Origin: Paramacrobiotus metropolitanus
Lineage: Eukaryota; Tardigrada; Eutardigrada; Parachela; Macrobiotidae
Direction of reading: 5' to 3'
Length of the DNA: 64,000 nucleotides
Assembly: GCF_019649055.1 (NCBI RefSeq)
Contig: NW_026570233.1
Coordinates: forward strand, 434,001 to 498,000
Shown: positions 19,053-32,299 of the stretch, piece after piece
Position numbering within the stretch: the first letter of the stretch is position 1
Layout of the letters: every line of letters starts with the position of its first letter
The notes under the pieces: model-generated
What the model saw: the letters and a program-made list of their open reading frames with translations, nothing else
What the model was told of the DNA's origin: nothing
Database searches by the model: none
Made by a program: the position numbers and the translations under genes

Positions 19053-22000
19053 TATAAGCATTAACTAAATTTCAAAAACTGTGGTACAAATATATATGTG
19101 ATTCTACAGTGCTACAGTTATGTGTAATAAACGTTCTGTACCTGCGCTCAACGAATACGTGCATTGCGGACACAAAGAAACGCATATTATTATTAAGCAA
19201 AGGATAAGATTTTGGAGGCGCATTTGTCAAGTTTGAGAAACAGTCAAACAACTGCTAACAAATTTCAAATGAAGGCTCGTAGAGTTAACAGTTATCATAA
19301 AGCCCAAAGTAAAAATTCGACAACAAACTCAAAGCGTGCGTTCTTGTGGTTGTTGTCGCACACCTCCAATTCCTGCATGATATACGTACAGGACTGGTAT
19401 ATTAATTTTCTTGGCTCGTATAAAGTGCACACGTATCGTACAGCATACGGTATATCACGTTTCACTCAACTTGTTTTGTCGGTCAGCAGTGCCAAAATAT
19501 TTGTAAAAAATCTGGTTTAACTGCTTGTCCCGCTCGCTATATTAAATTTGCTCCAGAGCAAACTGCAAGTATAGGTATGTACGGTTCCTACGGACATATA
19601 GATATGATACCATCATTATAGCCATGTTACTCTCCTGAAGTCAATCCTATCCAAAATCCAAACTTTACTGCCATTTTTTACGCTTACAAATTTAATACTA
19701 ACTCAAAAAAATTACGGTACCATGTGCTAGAATTAAATGTATAGTTTAATCAAAATTAAGTGACTACTTAATTAAATAGCGTTTTTATCAGTAGTTACCA
19801 TAAGTGTTTTCCATATCTTGGCATGGAAGTGTATATATAATCGTAAATATAAATATAATGTACTTCGTACTAATCAGCGAGTATTGCTGGTGTTTAACTG
19901 TGAATCATGGATCGGTGAATGACTGCGTAAACGTCAAGTGCGTAGTAATCTAACAGTCTCCCTAAGAGAAAAATATGAAAAAAGTAAAATAGTATAATAT
20001 TTAAGAACTACAATACAATGACCACAAATGGTCCACAATGCAAAATTTCAATGCTTTGTGTGATCGCTTGTCGGCATATTGCTTTTATGTACACTACAAA
20101 ATCGCAGCACTGTTACGATAAGGTCACAAACACACATCTTGTAAGTTTATTAAAACCCAATGTCGCAATTGTGTTCTGCAAAATACGATCGGCTGTTGAG
20201 CCAGCATGTTTGCATGGCGTTTAGCGAAGGTCACCAGCGACAGTTACGGGTACCAAATATCAAGCTGCTAATGCAGACAGCAGTTTTTCTGCGGCGCTTG
20301 CGCGCTCCTTAATGCTACTTATTTGTACTTACCTCTTGCTTCTTCAACGCTTAGCAGATAGCGGTGCCATTAAAATAAAAACCAAGTAAAAGACGCGATC
20401 ATTGAAAATAAATTTGAAGCTAGCAGGACGAAAATATTAAGCACTCCGTAACAGCGGCAGTTTCAGATGCAGAATTCGATGACGACTGAAATCTTTAGAA
20501 AGTGCTTGGCCCTTTTATAATCCAGACAAACTGCTACTTTTTATGGTTATTAAATTTACCGTTCTCTAGATCTGGAGATATTGGTTGGATATATAGTTTT
20601 TTCCGCGTCAAGCGTCATTAGATTTCATGTCGCGACGCAATTGATCTAAATTCAAAGAAATTTTCTAATCTTCTACCTAAAACACCGACCAACCTTTTTG
20701 CGGTACAATAGCAAGCAGTTGAGTTGCTTCTGACGTCATAATCAGGCTTAAGGCGACGAAGAAAAGTCGAACTTTCAAATTGCCGCGAAAGGGATCTGCG
20801 TAACATCGTTGGTTGGTAGATCTGGTTTACCGAACTACGCAAGGTTTTTTCTAAAACACGCACTTCGACGGGTCGAAACTTTTACATCAGTTCGCGGATT
20901 GCGTGGGTTCTTTGATTTATTTCTTTTACCGTTCTTTACTTATAGTTTTACATATAAATCCGCAAGATACTTGTATCTGACCTCAAATAAAAGCAAGCAC
21001 AGTAATATCGTGGACAGTTCATTACCGAACGTCATAGAAAACGTTTTGGTTAAATTTCACTGCATTTATCGTTAGTTGCTAAATTGCTACCACGCTTTTT
21101 CCTACGTCTCGGTAGAAAAGCAAAAATGCAAGCGGCAAGCCTGATTAACAATGGCATTCAAACCGGTTTGAGCGAACAACGATATTATTGTGATTTTTCG
21201 AAAAGATGCGGTACAGGCAATGCCAGGCCGTCACTTAGGCTTGTCCCTAAGACGTCAGTTTTATACAGCAGTTTTGGGCTGACCTATCGTAACAAAGCAA
21301 TTATTAGTGCAGTAAGTTTTATGATGTGTCACACAGTCAAAAACCCCGCTCAGCACGACATACTCGTATCTCTTATCACTGTTCCATTATCTATGCTACG
21401 CCAGCATTCAGCAAGCACATGATTTTACTGCTTTAAGGGCTTTTTAAAACCATTTTAAAACATAAGAATTATAAAGTATGCTGTTTGTCCAGTAAGTGTA
21501 TTCAGAAGCATCGGGAAGTTGTGCGAGCCGCTACAGTATTTAAGTACATCTTTTGGGAATTGCAATGGACACTTTTCAACTTAAAAGGTTCATCAAAACT
21601 AAGTTTTTCGCACTCAACAGCTTCAGCAGCTGCCGGAAAGGGCGAAATTTTCTAAGCGGATAACAGAGACCGAAACTACATGCTCTATCATCAGCTCACA
21701 TAATTTTTGAGTACTGCTATAAATACTCTGCTAAGCTCTCCTCACCAGTTTTTTAATTTTATTGACGCCCATTATTATTTTATTATAAGCGACAGGTTCA
21801 GATAATACAGCTAAACAACCTTGAAAAGCGTCCCATCTATGGGTGGCGCACTTTGGGCAGTCTTGGCTTCAAATTTAGAGATAATTAAACCAGTATTTGT
21901 TATAAGGTAGCAATGATGCGCTTCATCCTCATCGTCATCCGCTGTTGCAATGATTAAGTACTTTTGTTGTGAAAGACGCGGGCGCGACGTATATGACGTA

Positions 22001-22065
22001 AGGAGAATTGTGATACCAACAATAAGCGTGGTGTTGATTGTTGTCGACATAGGACGCTTGCGCAT
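19053..22065. other. Long AT-rich stretch without an assignable gene
   Basis: Only short frames occur on either strand, none with convincing splice sites or family motifs. It may hold regulatory DNA or the 3' region of the first peptide gene on its right side. No RNA gene was recognised. Confidence 0.4.
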
Positions 22066-22536
22066 TTAATGCACGAGCGAACGGCTGCGTTCGTGGCAGT
22101 AGCCATAGGAGCTGCAGTAGCGCCACGAGGAGCAGTCGTAATCGCTGTAGCAGCGGTGGCTGTCGCGTTTCTGCCGACGGAGCATTGTTTCCGCTTCACC
22201 GTCCGCTTGGTCAACTGCAAACAATAATTAATAATTATTCTGATCAACTGAAACAACTGTAGCACTACTGACGATATTTGTTATACGAAACAGTACCATT
22301 AATTTCCGTATTTCCTTCGGCATGCACGTATACGTACGCAGGTAAATTACTATGTAGTACGGAGTGCGTTCATCTCCGCACCACGATGACCTTTGCGGAT
22401 TGTATAATCAATCAAAGTACACCTTATGCTCGCTTATTTAATTTGTATGGCAGTTAGTAAACTTACTTGCGGCTCCCTGAACAGAGACTAGGCACAGCAC
22501 GGCGACAAGCAGAACTGCCACGGAGAAGATGCGCAT
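22066..22536 (-). CDS. Secreted cysteine-rich peptide precursor, single copy (gene P1)
   Basis: Exon 1 (22536-22467) encodes a signal peptide starting MRIFSVAVLLVAVLCLV. After a 252-bp intron, exon 2 (22214-22066) encodes a short acidic propiece, a processing site RRQKR and a 32-residue C-terminal peptide. Phases match, giving 72 residues. The mature peptide begins DSHRC and has four cysteines with perfectly even spacing, CX5CX5CX5C, in a Tyr/Ser/Arg-rich context (CYSDYDCSSWRYC). The layout is that of a secreted peptide hormone or defence peptide cleaved by a furin/PC-type protease. The peptide family is not one I recognise. A paralogue lies 2.5 kb away with strongly similar upstream DNA. Confidence 0.78.
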
Positions 22537-23495
22537 GGTTGCGTGTGTGTTATAAATGTATGTGCTAGCGGCCAAGAAGAGGTAACCGATTTTTGACAGT
22601 TGGATCTTCGGAGGAAAGCGGATCGAATTATCGAATGCTGTTTAGAAAACAGTTTGCTGGCTCTTTTAAAGCACTGCCTACCATGGTCGCAATGGTCCAG
22701 TTGCCTCACCATCGTTGCCAAATTCATTGCCCAGAGATATTGAAATTTACCTCGTTATTATCGGAAACAAGTATATATCTTGCGTTTTCTGCAATCAGCA
22801 TGACGCATTTGATCAAAATTCGATACAATGACATTAATTTTAATATTTTAACAAGAAAACCGGTCTGCATGTCTTGTCTGCTTTTCTGTTATACGATACA
22901 ATTAGCCCGATCAGGCTCTGACGCCGTGATCATATGCTCAAGGTCAAACCTAGAACACGTTGCCGCTGAGGAAATTTGCGCAATAATATCCAGTTTTTGG
23001 TACGCGTACACAATATGGGCACGCACGAAAAATTGAATACGTAATTAGTTAATTACTTGTTCCACAAATTGCACGTACATACTTACGTCGACTGTGCAAT
23101 CAGTTTCATACTTACTCTGTACATGTACTTACATTATGGCTCCAAGGCGCTCCCCCATTCCAGTTGGAACTGGAACGGTTTGCTTCTTGGAAATATTTTC
23201 AAAATTACGCAAACACTTTGTAAAAGAAGAATTTAATTAAGCGTATATTGGTTCGTTGGTGACGAAGTTAATGTTCTTGTTTTCTGCATTCTTTACTGCG
23301 ATATCTGGCACTTCGCCATTATGAGCCATTGTGTATTACCGGTATTTTATGGTCCAAAGGTTAACTGGATCATGATTGTGGCAAGGTAGAATAAGATACT
23401 GGTTCAGCGGTTACAAACCAAAATACACTGAATTCCAGTCACAGTTTTCGCAATCACATTGAAGGGTCTCGTTTTAGAAGAATCATGATAATGTC

Positions 23496-23505
23496 GGGGG
23501 GGGGG
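23496..23505. repeat. G10 homopolymer
   Basis: A run of ten G between the two peptide genes. It is of note mainly because homopolymer length may be unreliable in this sequence. Confidence 0.8.
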
Positions 23506-24536
23506 CAGCATCACACCCTTCTGAATTCACAGCAACGGACAATACTTAAGTCACCTAGTGAATAGAGGCGCACTAAAACGCCGCAGATTACAAGAAAATT
23601 ATATCTGTAGATGGCAGCATAAAATAAAAGCCAACAAAGAAAAATCAGAACATAAAAAACACTTGGATGCGAATGATAAAAGAACAGTATTTGCTCGATC
23701 GGTATTACAAAGATGGCCGGAATTTGTTTGTGTAAAGATTCCTTTAACAAATTTAATTTTTCCCTTTTACGCGTTCCAAATTTGAGCAAGATGTTCCGAG
23801 CGAGTCGTATGAGAAAGGGAAAGTGGTCACTTTATTCTAGGTACAGAAGATAAGTGTTCGAAAGAAGCCAAAAAAGTACGAACAGCAGTTACGCCACATA
23901 CACCCGGCGCTCGAATCGGTGGTATGCGTTAGAATATGTTACCTTTATAAAAGATTAAAATTTATGATGTTGCCGATAGTTTTAGTAATCTAAATACCTA
24001 TCTGTACGTGTAGTGTAGTTTTAGTTTCTTAAACATGCTTGTTATAGTGGTCGTTAGAAACGGGTCGTCCCATTCGGCTGTCCGGTGTGTACATTACGTT
24101 ACAGGGGCAAACAATTTTACATCAAAGAAAAAAGTGCACCAACCTTTATTTCCAGTAGCTTTCGCCGTACTTATATTATCTGTACTCTTACAGTTAACAA
24201 TGAGCACGCGGAAATTTTTGGCGAACATTGGTTTTTTGCGGCAATTTGAATGAAGTCCATCATATTTTACCAGCAGCATGCATGCTCAGATAATAAAACT
24301 AATAAGAACACTAATAAGCACCACTAATAAGAAGCGTACCGTCACCCGGATCTTGCACTGCATTAATTGAACCGCTAGATATAATGTAATCGCTGGATGC
24401 TTTTAGGTTGCAATGATCTGTTGCTGCTACGGTTGCTTTTACCGTAACGGAAGCAGATGCGCCGAGAGGGAGAATTACTCTCCGAAAAGTGGCACGTTGG
24501 TTGTTGCCGACGTCAGTCGTAAGAACTGCGAGCTCA

Positions 24537-25079
24537 TTAATGGACGAGTGAACGGCTGCGTTCGTGGCAGTAGCCATACGAGCTGCAGTAGCGCCACGAG
24601 GAGCAGTCGTAATCGCTGTAGCAGCGGTGGCTGTCGCGTTTCTGTCGGTGGACCAGCGAGCGGCTGCGTTCGTGACAGTAGCCGTACGAGCTGCAGTAGC
24701 GCCAGGAAGAGCAGTCGTAATCGCTGTAGCAGCGGTGACTGTCGCGTTTCAGTCGTTGCAGCATGGTTTCCGCTTCACCGTCCGCTTGTTCAACTGCAAT
24801 CGGTAATGAAATAAAGTTCTACTGTCAGAACTGACTGCATGGTAGCCTTTAAGAAAAATTATAACTTTAGAGCATTTTTTATACTTCTCCTGGCAATAGT
24901 GATGTTATTACGTACGCATAATACAAGTTAATCTGAAACGGTAGCATGTTGAGCTTTGCTGAATAGATCAGCAGGTAAGCAACAATGTTCGACAATTCAG
25001 TTTACTTACGTGTCGCTCCCTTAACGTAGACCAGGCACAGTACCGCAACCAGAATAACAGCCACGAAAAAGATACGCAT
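24537..25079 (-). CDS. Secreted cysteine-rich peptide precursor, two identical copies (gene P2)
   Basis: Same structure as P1: signal exon (25079-25010, MRIFFVAVILVAVLCLV) of the same 70-nt length, one intron in the same phase, and exon 2 (24793-24537). The precursor is 108 residues. After the conserved propiece (EQADGEAETML) and LKR it holds two identical 32-residue peptides separated by RQKR, each with CX5CX5CX5C. The first base after each dibasic site starts the same DSHRC. The two peptide copies are also identical to the one in P1. Perfect conservation of the mature part, while signal and propiece vary, suggests selection or gene conversion. Function is unknown; a multi-copy secreted signalling or antimicrobial peptide is the natural reading. 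Confidence 0.8.
24543..24758 (-). repeat. 108-bp tandem duplication inside peptide gene P2
   Basis: Two adjacent 36-codon units, each coding KR plus the 32-residue peptide and a joining RQ. They differ at a few, mostly silent, positions. Unequal crossing-over within exon 2 would explain it. Confidence 0.8.
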
Positions 25080-25829
25080 GGTTGTGGAGGTGTTAACAAA
25101 GCAGCTGCAAATAGGTCACTTTATATTGCTGGAAAGAGACCTTTGGTAGAAAGCGGACTGGATTGCCTTATTATCTTTGGACAGCTTTTGCTGGTTTTAT
25201 ATAGCAGCGACCAGATGTTTATCATGGTCGCTAATTTCTTCGCCCAAGGATACTGATCATGCGTTTTCTGCCATTATCGTGACGCAGTTGATCAAAATCG
25301 ATATAATATGACCTTTTTAAAGAAAAACCGGTCTATCTTGTCTTTTTTTGTGTGACACAACAGTGCACATACTGTACCATCAACGCACCAGGTTCTGATG
25401 CCGTGATCATGTTCAAGGTCAAATCTGGAAAAACACGTTATTTTGAGGAAACTTTTAATAAAACGTTTAATACTCAGTGCGGGCGCCACACTGACTCACA
25501 CAGTATGGGACTGGGCGCGCATGCAAGACCGGATAATTAATTACGGTACTCACCCGACTGTATGACTACAGAGTACATGTGCAATTTGAGTTTGCCGTAA
25601 CTTTGGTGCGTTTAGGCTTCGAGGCGCATTCCGGGTCCAATTGGAACTGGAAATGTTTGCTTTTCGAATTATTTTCACAAGCACTTACGAAAAGCACTTT
25701 CCAGAAAGGAGAATCTATTTAAGTTGAAAAAGAATTCATAGTACGTGTTTTCTGGTTATGCAGACGTCATCTTTGCTTTCGGCCTTCTTTGTTGCGATAT
25801 CGTCTGGCGCTCAGCCATCCCTCTTTTAC

Positions 25830-26679
25830 CGGAATTTTAACCTTAATTACTTATGCTACATTATAAACACAAGCAAAATTATGTGGCAGAACATAACTGT
25901 CATTGGTAATTATCCTTTGACAATGGTGCCAGACACAAAACTATTTGGATTCCAGACAGATTTTGCGTTATTTTGTAAAAGGTTTGTTGTCAAACAGCGT
26001 ATGCCACACTGTTATACATCGTCTTTTGGGTTGTATTTTTGATGCATATTTTTTTTATACTCTAAATTTACGGGTAATTGCATATTATGTAGTTGTGCGT
26101 TCGTGCAAATCATTTGAAATTAGCAAAATAGCATGGACTCTTTCAATCAAGCTGCTTTCGGGTTACTGTATGTACCATTCTAAAATAAAAGTGTTTAAGT
26201 ACCGAGTTTTTAGTATTCGTATTAATATGTGACATGTTTGTTGTATTATAAAGTTTCGAATCTTTTTTACATAAACGTTTCCAATAATTTGATATTACTG
26301 TTAAATCATAGAAAAACTTTCTTTTTCCTTAAAATTCTAGCTTTCTTGCTGGTGCTACTTATACTGTAGATAGTGCTGCATCAGGTTTTCCCATAAAATT
26401 AATATTGCGTATGTGATAGCGGTTCGACGAATTGTATACGAAATACTTATGAATATGTGACGCAATTGAAAATGCTGCGTTTATTATACTAGTGGCGCCA
26501 TTATTAAGTTCATTCTTAGCGGTAACAACCCCATCTGATTTGCCTTGATGAAATGAATAAGTATACGTATGGCGTATAAGACGGTTAAGACCACATATTT
26601 GCACCGGAGTCTATCGTTAACAGCGAGAGCCAATTTTAGTCAGACAGCTGGAAGGAAACTACTTTCTTTGGTGACTCTT
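25830..26679. other. Intergenic, no gene seen
   Basis: AT-rich sequence between peptide gene P2 and the 3' end of troponin T. A TTTATT (AATAAA on the minus strand) near 26478 could be the troponin T polyadenylation signal. Confidence 0.4.
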
Positions 26680-29600
26680 CTATTCCTCGTCTTCCGCCGC
26701 CACTTCTTCCTGTTCTGGTTCTTCTTCATGGCGAGTAGGTTGGCTGTAGGTAGGCGATTCGTCCTCTTCATCGGCATATTGGCGGGATCCGCGTTTCTCC
26801 TCCGTCTCTTTGGCCTTAATCCAGTTGTCACGGCGGACACCTGTAACGCAACTCAGTCACGCGACAGCAACTAAGGTACTCGCACTGAGTCGCACATATA
26901 AAACCTTGAAAAAACAATCTTGATCCACACAAGCATTAAACCATTAAACTGATACCTTAATTTTTTCCAAGTTGATCGTTTAACATATAATTCTCTAAGA
27001 AGGTACTGAGTGCGATAAAACCATTACGGATTAAAATAAAATCTTTAGCATACCTTTAGGTTTGTTCAGTTCGGGTTTATCATCTTTAATCTGCGACCCA
27101 TCAAAGAGACCCTTGCGATCGCCGAAGGTACGGCGATCAGTGCGGCGCTCATACTTGCTGATGATCTGCACCTTGGGCGGGTGACGGGTGTTCTGCTCCA
27201 CGTCCAAACCCTGGGCGGCGTACTTCTTCTGATTGATCTGGCGCTGACGCTCGTTCAGTTCTTTCAACTACAAGAATGAGTTTCCGAGTTAAGAGACGGC
27301 ATCTCCTTTGACCTTTAGTGTGTCAACGTACGTCATATTCCTGGCGCTTGGCACGTTCCGCCAGATCGTACTTTGCCGTCTCCAGCTGGACGATTTGCTT
27401 CCACAGTTCCTCGGCCTTCCTCTGCAGTCCCTTAAAGTCCAAATCCGAGACGGACAACGGCTTGACACGGTCCTCCACGGTGCGGCGTTTCAGCACCTCC
27501 AGTTCGTTGGCATTGAGACCCATCTCGGTCTTGGCTTTGGAGATGTTCATAAACTGCCGACAAGTATTCATTTACTTGATTTTCTCATCAATATTGTGAA
27601 GTTTGCGCTAGAGCGCTGCACCTTTTCCATAGAGCTTTCGCCCTGTTCCTTGTTGATGGTAAAGTTGCGACCGCCGACCATGGCGGCAGCAGCAGCGGCC
27701 TTCTTACGCTCGGCCTCTTCCTGCTTGCGCTGCTTTTCCAGTTCCTTTTCTTGACGGCGTTGCTCCTAAAGCGTTTTAAATAAGGTTTTTCATTACCAGC
27801 TAGAAGTACCGTTTTAACACAAAGCTTAGTAAAAGTGGGTAGTTGTTATTTGAAAACACTTCTTTAGATGAGCATGCGGTATATATCATTTGTTCGCTGA
27901 TGGGTGTTCATAATCAAATTTTATGTTGATGTATGTAGAAGTCATTACCTCTTCGCGTTTGCGCTGCTCTTCAGCTTCCTGGCGCTGGATTTCCAGTTTC
28001 CGTTCTTCTTCCTCGCGTTCCTTTTTGCGTTGGGCCTGAAGAAAAGATGTTGAAAGTTATTACCTTTGGTATTGAAGTGGTGACAGTGTAACGGTAATAC
28101 AGGATTATTTATGAGAGGAGTATTTCTTCTCATCTGCGGAATATGCCAACACAATCGAAACCTTCAATTCACCTGTTTTTCTTTCAGGCGGCGCAACTCG
28201 TCTTCTTCCTTCTCGCGCTCAATACGGCGCTGCTCTTCCAGCTCACGCAGACGTGCCGCTTCTTCCTCTTCATGTTTGCGCTGTTTAGCCTCGATCAGCA
28301 ATTGGGCCTCGGTCTTTTCTTCGCCTGCCTCTTCATGACGCCTAAAAACATATTTATGATCCGTTAGTACGCTTTCGAATTCGTGTTTCTGCACTATCTC
28401 CTGCAGTAGTTCATATCGTGACCTTTAGAATAATCTCATAGGAATGATTGATTCGATTCGTATATGACAATTTTACAAGCATGGTTGTGTTACCATGAAA
28501 CACCTTGACACGAATACAGATATATAAGCATTTACAAAAATCATAGTCATACAACATAATTATGGTACATAGAAGACGTAGGTACAGTTGTAAATTATGC
28601 AAAGTCCGCGCATAACAATAACCTTCAGTTTTTAGATACGTACGATCAAGCTACTGCGATTGCAAATATTGCAGAAGTACAAATATTACAACCTAAAAGT
28701 TCATATTCCATTCGGTCGTACTTTTATACCATCGAAAGAAACAAATACGACACAGTTTTCGAACTGGATACGCGCATACATAGAGAACAACCATAAAAAA
28801 ACAAACTGGCAAACTGGACGCGCGACTAACCATGTACGGCCTGCAGAGACACTTACTTGGATTTGGATTTCTCCTCCTCCCTAACGGAAACCAACAGAAA
28901 AAGCACATTGTCAAAACAAAGAACATATACCCTCTCGGCACTAAACGGCAGTTTTCAAGGAAAGGTCATCAAGGGCACGGTTATCATGCAAGCACCGCAA
29001 ACAAAGGCCACACTGGCGCGCATGCAAAGGAACTGGGTAAACATGCGTGATCGTACGAAAGGTCAAGAACGGTTAAAGTGGGCGGTAAGGTAAGGGTTTA
29101 TCATTGGTAACGGGAAAATTTAATTAATACTGTCGGTATGGTGTGGGAAATTAGAATATCGGCAAGCCAGTTGCAAACGTCTGGGCGGTTGGTTTGCTTG
29201 CTTCTTGCACGCACATCATTTATTTAATTTCTGTAGATGGCATTACAGTTGTACTGGGTATGACTAATGCTGGAGCGGTGTTTATATTTTTAGCCATGAC
29301 CGCTTTCTGTTCGCAGGAAAATCGTAGACATTCCAGCTGCGTTGAGTTGGAGTTTACATATATCGGGCTGAGCGTAGAATAATAGCCATACACTACACGA
29401 TTACAGCTCGACAGCAGAGAACGCCTTATAAAAGTGGGAAGCATTGCAAAATAGCGTATGCTAGAAGTTACTCAGTAAAAATAATATTTCCTTTACTGTA
29501 TTATGCACTACCGTTAAAAATATTCGCCAATCTGACAATAAAAATCTAGAGTTTTATACAAGTATTTATAAATGTAAGGGTACGTTTTTACGAACCACGA

Positions 29601-30445
29601 AACCATATTACACAAAATAAGGCAAAAATAAATAGAGCTGGTTAGTGCATTTACACCAGTTTTATAAACTAAAAACGGCTGATTTATTTTTTTTAACCAT
29701 TTCAAAATGATAGCAGGCGGGAAATGGTGCGGATCGAGGGAATTACATTGTACGCAGTATTGCAATAAGTTAAAGCAACCTAAATTGCGCCATTTTGGAA
29801 TGCACTTGTATTATAGCTAATGTAAAAAATTAGGGATATTAAATTTCCTGCATTTTCTACAGTAGGAATTGTGTAAATAAAAACATTCAAGGCAGCAGGA
29901 GCTGGGGAGGAAGGAATATGCAAAGGGTGGGGGAAGAGATTCGGGAGGAAAAAAGTGCAGATAAATATCTTTTTACCTGGCCTGTCCTCCTTCATCAACA
30001 TTCCTGCACGAACGCGAATATCAACCCAGAAAGAAATCGTTAGTGACAACAGCAATACGCATCACATATCAAAACACCGCCGAATTTGATACGGCCACAC
30101 TATACACACGAAAATCGACACCGCACAGCACGGCACACATCGCTACCAACTTGTGACACTTGAACGACACGATAAACCCAACTTACTCAGCGTCCCTGTA
30201 AACATTGCCAAAGGTTAGTATACATTTCAGCAACAAACAATGTCACCGCCGGGAACGTCGGTTAACATTAAACAACAATAACAATTACATCACGACGAAA
30301 ACGGTAATTATTAAATTGTGGGGGAAAAGGGTACCGAATTTTTAATCTGACATTAATGGGATTTCAAAGGAAAAGGCTAAATATTTGGAAAAAACAAAAA
30401 TTTTTGTTCAATTACTCACTCTTGCCAGGCATCGTCGTCGGCCAT
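26680..30445 (-). CDS. TnT: Troponin T, complete, ten coding exons
   Basis: Exons: 30445-30420, 30195-30187, 30003-29977, 28880-28857, 28341-28173, 28035-27949, 27765-27622, 27553-27332, 27267-27054, 26840-26680. They total 1083 nt (360 residues), and all phases agree. The product binds tropomyosin and anchors the troponin complex on muscle thin filaments. Visible features are an acidic N-terminus (MADDDAWQEDAE), a long Glu/Arg-rich tropomyosin-binding helix, MVGGRNFTIN, and the heptad troponin-I/C coiled coil with KAEELWKQIVQLETAKYDL and RQEYDLKELNERQ. The PPKVQIISKYERR motif of invertebrate forms is present, and the C-terminus is acidic as in arthropod troponin T. Exons 2-4 (9, 27 and 24 nt) are microexons in the variable N-terminal region, where this family is alternatively spliced. 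All have lengths divisible by three, so each could be skipped. Confidence 0.93.
30187..30195 (-). other. TnT: 9-nt microexon of troponin T
   Basis: GGACGCTGA lies between a TTTACAG acceptor and a GTAAGT donor. It joins exon 1 (...CAAGA|) and exon 3 in phase, adding three acidic residues. It is among the shortest exons one can support from sequence alone, since both splice sites are strong. Confidence 0.75.
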
Positions 30446-32299
30446 TTTAGGAGATTAGGGCGGCAAGGAAAAATATCGGCAGAAAAGCGTGCTATGCAGC
30501 GACGAGCGAGATCAAAGCGCCAGTTATATTTGTGCGGCAAATGTGCTGCGCTGACACGGAGTAGAGAAGCAAGAAGGCAAATTAGTGAAATGGCAACTGT
30601 TTCGATGCGAAGGAACGGCAGTGTTCCACTCGGATGTTTGCTGCACATGTACACGTTTACTGGCCGTTCGAAATACAACGTAGCGTAAAAATAGCCGTGT
30701 ACGCTGATAAATAATGGTCGTGGTAATAATAAACAGTTGCCGCATACTGTACATAGCCATACATGAACCAGTGAAAATCAATGGACGCATCTCGGTAAAG
30801 GATATGCCTTCTGTGCAAAGAAAAACTGAATGCTTCCGGTTGCAAAAACTTAGTACCGTAGACGAATATTTTGGTTTTAAAAAATAAAATCACTGCATTA
30901 ACCTAAACGGCTTTCACCCAACTATGTAACTGCTTAAGCCTTCAGGTAACCGATAATTATGATAAACTCTATTCGCAAAAAAAGATCATATGAATGGTAA
31001 AGCAATGGATTTTATAGAAGTGTGGATTGTGGGACGTTAAAATGCCGCATTAATGTACAGCACACCATCTTTATAATTACGTATGTGTTTCCCCGAGTGA
31101 CTGTGCTGTTGCGTTCAAAATCAACGTACAGAAAAGACCGGTAATTGGCTGTGCCGGCGTCGTAACAGCTTAGTCTTTTAATGAAAAGGTTCAACCGCGG
31201 TGACGTTTGTGGAAGAACACCATGAAATGGCTTCTTAAAATACTTCTTAAAATATGAAATGGCTTCTTAAATGAAATGGCTTCTTAAAATACTGTACTTC
31301 TTAAAATAATTTTCTTGCTATTACGCTTATAATAGTGCCCGACATTTTAATGCCGACTTAATATCTTTAATATGTATATACCGTACCCAACAACGACGAA
31401 TTTCCGAGCAAAACCTGAGTGTTTCGTCATTTCAGTGAGTTTGTACGACATTGTGCGCTTTACCGCTCTCGCATACTAAGAACAGTCCCACCTAATAACG
31501 TAATAAACCAGTTTACATGCCAAGCAATGACTGCCAATGAGGCAATGCAAATAATACAGGTCGTATTAAGTAATTTAACCTATCAGTCATAACAAATTTG
31601 CTTTTACAGTAGCAAAAAACCTTTGAACAGTTTATCTGTAGCACAGTTTTTCGTAAAAATTAAGCTGACGAAATTCACATGTAGCCGTACCGACAGCTTA
31701 GTATTAGAAGTAATAGAAACTAAAGCTCATGCAGTGCAGATCCGAATAATCGATAAAATTAATAGCCTTATGTATTGTATCTGTACATATTCGTAAGACA
31801 TGCGTACGTAATAAGAGAACTGCAAAAAAACCAAATACGGTACCATATGTATAACTTTAGTGTAGCAGCATATGCACACTTCCACGTTCGTGTATATTAT
31901 TCTAACTCTATATCAGTGTAAGCTCGTTTGTCTTTATTTTGCATTTCTACCATTATACTGCTTTATCACAGGACATTGCAAACGTTATTGTACAAAAACA
32001 AAGGACGCCGGAAACACTGTAAACGGCAATAATTCCCAGTGATGAAGTTAGCACAGCTATCAAAACTGCTGATTGCCAGACAAACGATCCAGCTGATAAC
32101 CCGTTTTTCCAAATCAAACGTAAATGAAACAACACTACCAACAAAATTAATAGTAAAAATCGTAAGGGCAAGTTTTACTTGTATTTCGGGTTCTGTGTAT
32201 GCAAGCATGTGAACGGAGTAGTCCATTTTGTCAATGTTTTATTGTTTTGTATTTAAATTTTGATAATTACAGATATTTATATATCGAAAGGGTACAGAG
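30446..32299. other. Intergenic between divergent troponin T and protease-homologue genes
   Basis: Should contain both promoters. No coding exon was seen. At about 31222-31306 a tandem repeat based on ATGAAATGGCTTCTTAAAATAC occurs in about three imperfect copies. Confidence 0.45.
31222..31306. repeat. Imperfect tandem repeat (ATGAAATGGCTTCTTAAA core)
   Basis: Three variants of a 20-30-bp unit in direct order, with TACTTCTTAAAATA spacers. Confidence 0.7.

Larger units (their letters stand above)
22066..25830. repeat. Tandem segmental duplication carrying peptide genes P1 and P2
   Basis: Beyond the coding exons, DNA upstream of both genes is alignable by eye. Examples are GATCAAAAT..CGATA near 22815 and 25290, the GATCAT..TCAAGGTCAAA block near 22930 and 25405, TTGGAACTGGAA near 23165 and 25650, and GCGATATC near 23300 and 25795. 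The copies are therefore about 1.3 kb long with an offset of about 2.4 kb. Conserved promoter blocks suggest shared regulation. Confidence 0.65.

Noticed and set aside
20618-20863. Arg/Ser-rich minus-strand frame starting MLRRSLSRQF
   Set aside because: No splice context, no paralogue, composition like surrounding DNA.
24413-24814. 133-codon plus-strand frame with Cys/Ser repeats
   Set aside because: Antisense of the duplicated peptide unit in P2; the repeat structure is inherited from the real minus-strand gene, which has signal peptide and splice sites.
27308-27754. 148-codon plus-strand frame
   Set aside because: Lies antisense to two troponin T exons whose splice phases and protein match are unambiguous.
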